From assembly GCA_034509755.1 (NCBI GenBank), contig CM067541.1:4266001-4330000 (forward strand): 64,000 nucleotides of DNA, read 5' to 3'. The stretch comes from Anisodus tanguticus. Taxonomy: Eukaryota; Streptophyta; Magnoliopsida; Solanales; Solanaceae. The position numbers were made by a program, and so were the translations under genes. Shown here one piece after another: positions 56,760 to 64,000 of the stretch; position 1 is the first letter of the stretch, and every line of letters begins with the position of its first letter. The notes under the pieces were generated by a model. That model made no database searches and was not told the DNA's origin. It saw only the letters and a list, made by a program, of their open reading frames with translations.

Positions 56760-59700
56760 GGCGTTTCCGAACGCTAAGATCTGTCCTAAAATCTTCAAAG
56801 GAACCGCCGGTAGACCACTTTGTAAAGATGTCTGCAATTTGATAACGAGACGGGACATGGCATACACGAACTTGACCCTTTGCAACCTTTTCACGGACAA
56901 AATGAATGTCCATTTCGATATGCTTAGTGCGTTGGTCTTTGAATGGATTACCCGATGTGTAGATGGCACTAATGTTATCGCAAAGTATACCAAGGTTGCC
57001 TTCGAATGGGACAATGAAGCTCCAAAAGCAAATTACGTAGCCAACATGATTCGGAGACCACATTCGCCACCCTCGATATTTCGCCTCGCACTTGAGCGTG
57101 ATAAAGTTGCTCGACGTTTGGCCGACCAGAGACCAAGTTGTTGCCAAGGAACATACATGTAGCGAAGTCGACCGTCGGTGTCGGGACACCCACCCCAATC
57201 GCATCCGTGTAAGAGACAAGTGTGGATGTAGAGGACGGATACAAGTGCAACCCATAGTCTAGTGTCCCCCGAATATACCTGGGATAATGCGTTTGATTGC
57301 ATTCATGTGCTCAACTCGGGATCATGCATGAATAAACACACCTCGCCGAATCGCATACGTAATATCTCGGTCCGGTGAAGGTAAGATCGGAGGGCCCCCG
57401 CAAGACCGCGATAGCGGGTCGGGTCCTCGTATGGTGCACCCTTCGTGGCACTTAGCTTTGGGTTTGCATCTATCGGCGTGGAAGTGGACTTACAGGATGA
57501 CATCCCAGCCCCCTCTCTATGATCTCGGCAAAGACATACTTCCGTTGAGACGAGAAACAAGCCACCCGAATGACGTTTGACGGCAATCCCCAAAAAATAA
57601 CTCAACGCCCTAAGTCCTTCATAGCAAATTCGAATCGAGCATGGCCATGATAGACCGACGCAAAGCATCGGAGGAGGCGCTCAAGATGATATCATCCACA
57701 TATAACAAAATGTAGGTCAATGACGAACCACCGCGGTAGATGAACAAAGAATTGTCGGACTCCGCTGTGTGTGAACCCAATAGTCGAAACAAAATCGCAA
57801 ATCGTGTATACCAGGCACGTGGAGACCGCTTAAGCCCATATAAGGACTTTTTCAACAAACAGACATGATGAGGGCGGTGGGATCCCCGAAACCCAACGGC
57901 CGATGCATATAGACTGTTTCTCGAGATCTCCATGTAGAAAAGCATTCTTGACATCTAACCGATGAATTGGCCAAGTCTTTGAAAGGGCCAAGCTAAGTAC
58001 CGTGCGAATGGTAGCCGGTTTGACCACCGGACTAAATGTCTCACCACAATCAATACCAACCCTCGAGTCTTACCATCACCAACAAGTCGCGCCTTATGCC
58101 GAGCAAAGGACCCATCTCGAATTCTCCTTGTGAGCAAAAATCCACATAGACACGATAATATTAATACCATATGGACGGGGCACCAACTCCCACGTCTTAT
58201 TATCAATAAGAGCATTATATTCATCGGTCATAGCAATTTTCCAATTAGGGTCATTTAATGCGGACACGGGATTGCGGGGCAAGGGGGATTTAGAGACATC
58301 GAATGTAAATTAAAATGTCTTTTAGGCGTAAAAATACCCGCCGACTACGAGTGACCGGTCTATGACTCGAAGAAGAATTAATGGAATTTTGGGAATTTTC
58401 GGGCTCGGGACGGATCGCTGCCAAGCAAGCGGTGGGCTCCGCCGGCCCAAATCGGAAATGGCCGGACTCGACGGACCGGTTCCGGAAGCGGGCTGGGACC
58501 GGCCCGATTCTTTGGGAACTGTTCAGATGGTGGAAGAGTGGGTGTGGCGGTATCTTGTTGGGCCAGCGGCAAGGTGGGGCCCCATTTGGAGGATTTTGGG
58601 TACGGGAGATGTCCGAAAAATTCCGAATAATATACGGGGATATTTGGTCATCCAAAAAATTATACGACTTAGGTTCGGGAGTATGAACTTTCTTAAATGG
58701 GAATTGAGTTTCATCAAAAATGACATGGCGATTGATTATGATTTTCTTGGAGGATAAATCAAAACACTTATAACCACGATGATTCGACGGATAACCCAAA
58801 AACACACACGGGGTAGACCGAGCACGAAGTTTGTTAATTGTGGTGGATGGAAATAACGGATAACACACGCACCCAAAAATCCGAAGGTGAGAATAAGAAG
58901 GGTTCTTATTATATAGGATTTTGAGGGGGAAGAATATGTCGACCTTTAGACGGAATTATGTTAAGAAGGTAAGTGGCCATTTGTAGAGCATGATGCCAAA
59001 AATACGGAGGTATGGAGGCATGGATTAGGAGAGTTCGGACAATGTTATTTATGGAACGAATTTTGCGTTCGGCTTTCCCATTTTGTGAAGATGTATGAGG
59101 ACATGAAAACCGAAAATTTATCCCATGAGTAGCACAAAATTCTCGAAACTCCCTATTGTCATACTCTTTCCCATTATCACATTGAATATTTTTTATTTCT
59201 CTTTCGAATTGAGTACGAATGAACGCTCTAAATTTTATGAAGACGGAAAACACTTGTGATTTATTCGCAATTGGAAACGTCCACAAAAATCTAGAATAAT
59301 CATCTAAAAAGAGAACATAATATCGATGACCCATTGAACTAAGAACAGGAGATGTCCATAAGTAGCTATGAATAATGTCAAATGGCATAGAAGTATGAGA
59401 GTTGGAGTCTACAAATGGAAACTTAACAATTTTTCCTAATGAACAAGATCGACAAATTGGAGTACGACTCGTACCACTTACAAGAAATAAAGCTATTTTT
59501 ATCTAAAACTCGATAAAATAGAAGATCCCGGATGACCCGAGACGAGCATGCCACATGGAAGGAGAGATGGGCGCAAAAGGCGATGGCAAGTGGACTCGAT
59601 GGACGAAAACCGGCATGATAGGATATAGATCCCCCTACTATCACACCTCATGAGACGACTCCCCGTCTTGAAATCCTTCACAGAGAAACCGAAAGGATCA

Positions 59701-60263
59701 AATTCAACAAAACGTAATTGTCATTTGTGAACTTTCGGACGACACTAAATTTTTAATCAATTTAGGAGCATGTAAAGTATTTTTCAAGAGGAGTGGTGGA
59801 TTGGGGGGAGACAACGTTTTCGACCATACCCTAGAATTGGAATAGAAACCGCCATTACCAATAATTATCCCCCGAGGGGTGCTCAAATTGGAATAAGATG
59901 AGAGAGTACCGAGTCGGAAGTCATGTGAGTAGTGGCCCCGGTGTCCATGTACCAATTTTGATCCGGTTGAGTCAATCCCAACGTGTGCATCGCGGCCTCG
60001 ATATCCGTCCGAGTAGGGCCCGCCGCATGATGGGCTTGCGGAGGTCGGGGCCCAAGAACTCCCGGCCGTGCCGGTCCCGGCCCGTAACTACTACCACGTG
60101 CCATTTCCGCCGCCGGCCACCGGCCGGGCCGCCGCCGCCTGGGCATTGGGCATTGGCTCGGATCGTTGGCCCCACCGGCCGCCGGAATTTCGCCGCCGCC
60201 CGCCGTTGGTATGGGCCGCCGGCCCACGGTCCACGCGCCATGGGCCCCACCGCTTGGGCCCAT
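56760..60263 (-). pseudogene. Copia 3 pol: protease, integrase, RT, RNase H (frameshifted)
   Basis: The protease active site is intact: NWYMDTGATTHMTS near 59,930-59,970, at the end of a GC-rich Pro/Gly linker. Integrase (59,388-58,909) has QCDNGKEYDNREF and SQNGKAERKIRS. The first catalytic aspartate is replaced: HSYLWTSP, where HSDLWTSP is expected. The integrase C-terminal segment with CVFLGYPSNHRGYKCFD is near 58,800. RT keeps RLDVKNAFLHGDLE (near 57,960) and LLYVDDIILS (near 57,690). RNase H is largely open at 57,255-56,734 (LCDNISAIYTSGNP, QIADIFTKWS). Several single-base frame changes occur between these blocks. Confidence 0.85.
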
Positions 60264-61088
60264 GGGGGTAGTGGGCCACCGTTCATTGGATGGGACCCAC
60301 CGACGTTTTCCGACTACGGAACCTCCATCATTACCACCGCGTTTGCCCCCGCGGTTTTTGTTATTATTCTTGCGATTATTCTTGCCGCCACCATGATTAT
60401 GGTTTTGGCCCGAATTATTAACAAAACCTCGAAGGATTAGGAGAGGATGCCATCATGACAATCGGACTTGCTCCGGTAGCCGCCTTTTTAGCCAAACCGC
60501 TTCTTCCAACGTAAGCATGGATCGGGCTTGATGGAAGTCGGGAAGAGGGTTGCTTTGGCGAAGGAGAGTGCCAACACCATTATAGGCCTCCGAAAGACCG
60601 GCAACCAACTCGTAGAACTAGACGATTATTTGTCACCGGTGCGCCAACATTACGGAGTTGATCCGCCAATTCCTTTAGTTTCTTGCAATATGCAGAAACG
60701 TTTGGAAATACGTCCATTCGAACGAGAGAGAATTCTTGCTCGAGTGTGACGATACGGGAATGTTGGTTGTCTTGGAATATGTCACGCAATCTATTCCATG
60801 CAGCCATAGCCGTGGTATCGGGCTCCATAATCGTCGTAGAAGGTCCACCGAAATAGTGGCGTATATCCACCGAAGAACGGTAGCATCAAGTGTAATCCAC
60901 ACCTCGGGATCCTCCGGAAGGGGTCTAGCGGGAGGAATTATGTGATGAAGAACTTGATAAGAGATAGCGTGAATTTTAAACAACTCCGCCCACGTTGCAT
61001 ATTGAACGTTTTCCATCTCAAGGACAATAGGGACACTGAGCTTGATATTGGAAACCGTGAGGGCAGGGTGAAAATTGTTCTTAGACAT
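60264..61088 (-). pseudogene. Copia 3 gag (frameshifted)
   Basis: Starts at 61,088 (MSKNNFHPALTVSNIKLSVP) with the copia Gag N-terminal region (VLEMENVQYATWAELFKIHA). It continues in other frames through MEPDTTAMAAWNRLRDIFQD (60,870-60,580). A basic Asn/Gly/Lys-rich tail lies near 60,330-60,420. The CCHC knuckle is not evident. Confidence 0.75.
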
Positions 61089-61543
61089 ATTTGAAAGAAC
61101 AAAGAAGTAGGATAAATTTAAGAGAGGTTTTTTTGAGAGCGGAAGACGAGATATTTGGAGAGAAAAACCCGAGGGAGGGGGGGGGGGTTCTCGGCCAAAG
61201 AGGCAAAAGTTTGAGAGAAGAAAACTTTTGGTTTAGACCTAGTCTCTTGATACCATGAAAGAAATAATCCCCTTGATTATTTTCATTGATTGAATAGATA
61301 TATATACAAGTTACAAAATAGGAGAATCCTATTCCTAATCTATTCCTAAAACCTTATTCTAATTCCTAATCTATTCCTAAAACCTTATTCTACCATAACT
61401 CTAACTATACAATTATGGTAGGTGTATAACTCTAATTATGGTAATCATTATACTACAATATTACATCAATATATACTCCTAATATACACTAAAACACTAA
61501 GGAGGGCTCTGTTTAACAGTCTCCTGCAGATAAAGAAAAGTTA

Positions 61544-61875
61544 GGAGTCGTTTGGCACCGGTATAAGAATAAGACGGAATAGAGTGCATTAGTGACGATA
61601 GGATTAATTATATTGGTATTATTTTTTATTGAATGTGTGGTCCATTGTATTAAATATCATGCATTGCATAATTTTTAAATAGTATTAAATAGGGTGTATT
61701 AACATAGAAATAATACTGATATTGCTAATGTCATAATTTACAATTTATAATAATAGTACTGAATAGGATGTATAACTAATACAGATATTAGTTATACATA
61801 GATTGAAAAGGGTGTATAACTAATACCAAGACGAATACCAATATTATTTTCTACTATCTCTTACCATACGACCCC
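61544..61875. mobile_element. MITE, ~330 bp
   Basis: The left end GGAGTCGTTTGGCACC and the right end read inward (GGGGTCGTATGGTAAG) are imperfect inverted repeats. The interior is AT-rich with repeated ATACTAATAC-like words. No target duplication is clear; superfamily not assigned. Confidence 0.5.
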
Positions 61876-62590
61876 TCGCTGTTCAGCGTTCATGATCAGC
61901 TAACTCAAAAGTGAAATACCAATATTTTGAAGAACAACAAAAGAATATACTGAAATCCCACATCACTAACACTATCATCGCTTAAAATTATAGTGACTGA
62001 AGCTGTTAGTTTTGTATTTTGATTCTTATTGTCGTAATTAGATCTTTCTTTTTTCCTGAAAGAAGGATACATATATTTATGCGGCGTAATTTTACTTCTT
62101 ATTTGGCTTAAGAAAGAGAAAAAAATATTTTTAAAATTGAGTGTGTTTGGTTTGAAGAAAAATATATTTCATGAAAAAAGAAATCCATACCGAACATACC
62201 CTTAAAATCTTGAACATGTCACGAGAAATTTATAACTATAGAAGCAAACCAATAAAGATAAAATAAGCAGTTTAAACTTAAATTGATAAGTCATTTTTCT
62301 AACTAAAGGAATAATTACATAAACATCTTCTAAAGTTTAGCTTTGCAACACTTACTTCTTTTGTGATTATGTTTGCCTCTCTTTTTTAAATTTTAATTCT
62401 TTGTAGTTCTAAATCTAGAGAAAAAAAGAGCAAATCAAAAAAATATATCTGTAAAAAAGCTACCAACCAGTCTCAATAGGAGATATTTAATAAACATAAC
62501 CATACGTGTTAAAAAGGATCAGGAACAAAAATATAATCGTGTTATTGTAGTTAATTTGAATCCTTTTTAATGATTTCTATACACGGACCA
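61876..62590. other. AT-rich intergenic DNA
   Basis: No gene or bounded repeat recognised. Confidence 0.4.
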
Positions 62591-62870
62591 TTAGCCACTA
62601 AAATCAATCTCTATCATAACTGCCTGTATAATTAGTTGAATAAGGTCTCCTAACTCTTCATTCCCATGACAATTGTTAACATAGTTTAGGGCATCATTAG
62701 CTGAGGCCAGAACAAAATAATATTTTTCTTCTTTGTGTTTCTGTCTTGCAGCTTCAAGGCTGATGTGTGCTTTCGTGAATTGGTCGATACAATATTTGTC
62801 TCCCACATTGTTGCCTTCATTTAATTTTTTTTAAAGCAAGTGATGTTGCTGACTCAAGATCGCCATCTAT
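62591..62870 (-). pseudogene. PMEI-domain remnant, diverged
   Basis: The minus strand reads DGDLESATSLALKKI (about 62,870-62,826). After a frameshift it continues KYCIDQFTKAHISLEAARQK, YYFVLASANDALNYVNNC and DLIQLIIQAVMIEIDFSG, ending at 62,591. The spacing of the two cysteines and the helical pattern match the second half of a PMEI/invertase inhibitor domain. It is clearly diverged from the tandem copies at 1-5 kb. There is no signal peptide or first cysteine pair, so this is a gene relic. Confidence 0.55.
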
Positions 62871-63715
62871 ATAATTTTAAGCCACAGAATATTGAGGAAT
62901 ATTGAATAAGAACAGTGCTAGGGAAAGTATGGATACTACCATAAGGTGGTGCCAAATAGAGAAGCCATTATATTCTCTCTTACTATCTTTTGCTTCGTTT
63001 GTTTTCCCTTATGTGAAATTCCATTTTGTAGTTATATATAGTTGGTCGTGTACTATAACAACGTGCAACGCTCATTGTTTTCATTAATTTACAATTTAAG
63101 GCATTAAATAGTTGACCTATTAATGCATGATGCGTTGATTATTTGCTTTTTAGTGCATGTACTAGACTAAGTTTTCTTTGAGATGGAGGTCAGGAGTTAG
63201 AGGGAGTTGTTTATTGATGTAAGAAAAAATCGCCAACTACTCATTAATAACTGCCTGATTAGTAGAAGTCTTACTTATACTAAAATGTTCATATCAAAAC
63301 TAATAAATTAGTAAATGTATAACATACGTTTTTAAATAAACATTAACTAATAATCATTCACTTAAATTTCGACCTTATTCTAGGATTTAAAATAAGGTCA
63401 TTTGTCATTTGGTACGACCAACACTTAACAGTTCTAATTGTGGCGAATGCTCCTCTTACTTTAAGCTCAGTCTCGTAAAATCCCCAATCAACTCGATGAT
63501 AATATCATTATCTTTGTAAATATTTTGCACAAAATGTACTCACTAATAAGACACTAGGAATAGCACGAAACAATAGAAATTAGTAACAAACACATTAAGA
63601 TTTATTTATTTTTCCCTTACCAGACATATTAAGCGTTTAACCTAGCACTACAGGCACAACGGAAGTGTATTTTCCTTCGTAGCTGTATTGTTCTTAGAAA
63701 ATCAGACAGAGACTT
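62871..63715. other. AT-rich intergenic DNA
   Basis: No gene recognised; short open frames lack any family feature. Confidence 0.4.
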
Positions 63716-63717
63716 GC

Positions 63718-64000
63718 AAAAGTTTCCACTAATAAAGAGTACTTTCAACAATATACTTGCATTTACCAACAACAAAATACATACAAAAGTTTCACTAATA
63801 AAAAAAGTAGTTCCAACATATACTTGCATTTAGCAACAACGAAATACATACAGAAGTACTTCCACTAATAAAAAAAAAGTAGTTCCAAGATATACTTGTA
63901 TTTAGCAACAACAAAATACATATAAAAGTTTCACTAATAAAAAAGTAGATTCAACATATACATATACTTGCATTTAGCAACAACAAAATATACACTATGT
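63718..64000. repeat. ~69-bp tandem array, about four copies, running off the window
   Basis: Units contain TTCCACTAATAAA, AAGTAGTTCCAACATATAC and TTGCATTTAGCAACAACAAA. Spacer A-runs vary in length. The last unit carries a small ATACAT expansion and the array reaches the window end. Confidence 0.85.

Larger units (their letters stand above)
56484..61518 (-). mobile_element. Ty1/copia retrotransposon 3, complete structure, broken ORF
   Basis: A 5,035-bp element with LTRs 56,484-56,739 and 61,256-61,518 and a 5-bp duplication GTCTC (56,479-56,483; 61,519-61,523). The LTRs begin TGTTAAAC and end CTTTCA in element orientation. By eye they differ by two substitutions, one ~6-bp indel and one single-base indel. 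The primer-binding site TGGTATCAAGAGACTAGG (61,238-61,255) fits initiator-tRNA-Met priming used by copia. A GGGGGTG tract precedes the 3' LTR. It is a different family from copia 1. Every coding domain is present but frames are broken repeatedly. Confidence 0.94.

Noticed and set aside
59898..60440. 180-codon plus-strand frame opposite copia 3
   Set aside because: Shadow of the minus-strand Gag-protease linker, which contains the DTGA site.
1..64000. tRNA, rRNA or microRNA genes
   Set aside because: No cloverleaf with A/B boxes, rRNA segment or convincing miRNA-type foldback was recognised by eye; a tRNAscan/Infernal run would settle this.

Overview
The window is AT-rich nuclear DNA of a dicot plant. 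The genes are plant-specific and sparse (an X8/plasmodesmata callose-binding protein with introns, a CLE signalling peptide, a short RING-H2 gene, PMEI-like pseudogenes). They sit in a dense mosaic of plant transposons: Ty1/copia elements, long TGTTGACACCC-type LTRs, hAT elements and an endogenous pararetrovirus fragment. The repeat types look Solanaceae-like to me from memory, but I could not search a database, so the family is only a suggestion.

Layout. (1) 1-7,012: three tandem copies of a ~2.35-kb unit, each carrying a broken minus-strand PMEI/invertase-inhibitor-like gene. The third copy is split by a 1.2-kb solo LTR with a TTTTA target duplication. (2) 7,013-9,885: decayed minus-strand pararetrovirus remains (coat-protein-like, coiled-coil and protease-like segments). 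(3) 9,886-25,035: a minus-strand long LTR, broken up by a forward solo LTR of the same family (10,670-18,647, TSD ATATA) and by a hAT element (19,799-23,362, TSD GTCTAAAC). The forward LTR itself holds a second hAT (14,455-17,619, TSD TTTTATAC). (4) 25,036-35,277: a minus-strand non-autonomous, LARD-like retroelement. It has a full 3.1-kb 3' LTR, a 5.9-kb internal region without gag/pol made largely of tandem repeats and hairpins, a primer-binding site and a truncated 5' LTR. (5) 35,460-36,810: a 3'-truncated third hAT copy.

(6) 37,797-39,015: a three-exon PDCB-type gene, apparently intact. (7) 39,659-44,557: a complete but frameshifted copia element (TSD GCATT). (8) 44,7xx-46,291: an LTR-like, probably copia, segment. 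(9) 46,409-46,987: a small RING-H2 gene or pseudogene. (10) 47,440-49,377: the 3' half of a copia element on the plus strand. (11) 51,162-51,553: a MITE, and 53,056-54,179: a Tip100-like hAT derivative (TSD CATGCTGG). (12) 54,650-54,895: a CLE prepropeptide gene with a TATA box. (13) 55,380-55,737: a solo LTR. (14) 56,484-61,518: a second complete copia element (TSD GTCTC). (15) 61,544-64,000: a MITE, a PMEI-domain remnant and a ~69-bp tandem array.

The genes that look functional are the PDCB-like gene and the CLE gene; the RING-H2 gene is uncertain. The most unusual material is in the LARD-like element: a recurring nested hairpin whose inner stem changes on both sides between copies, a TGACGTC-rich minisatellite, and a 10-nt duplicate of the primer-binding site inside U5. 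All similarity statements are by eye.
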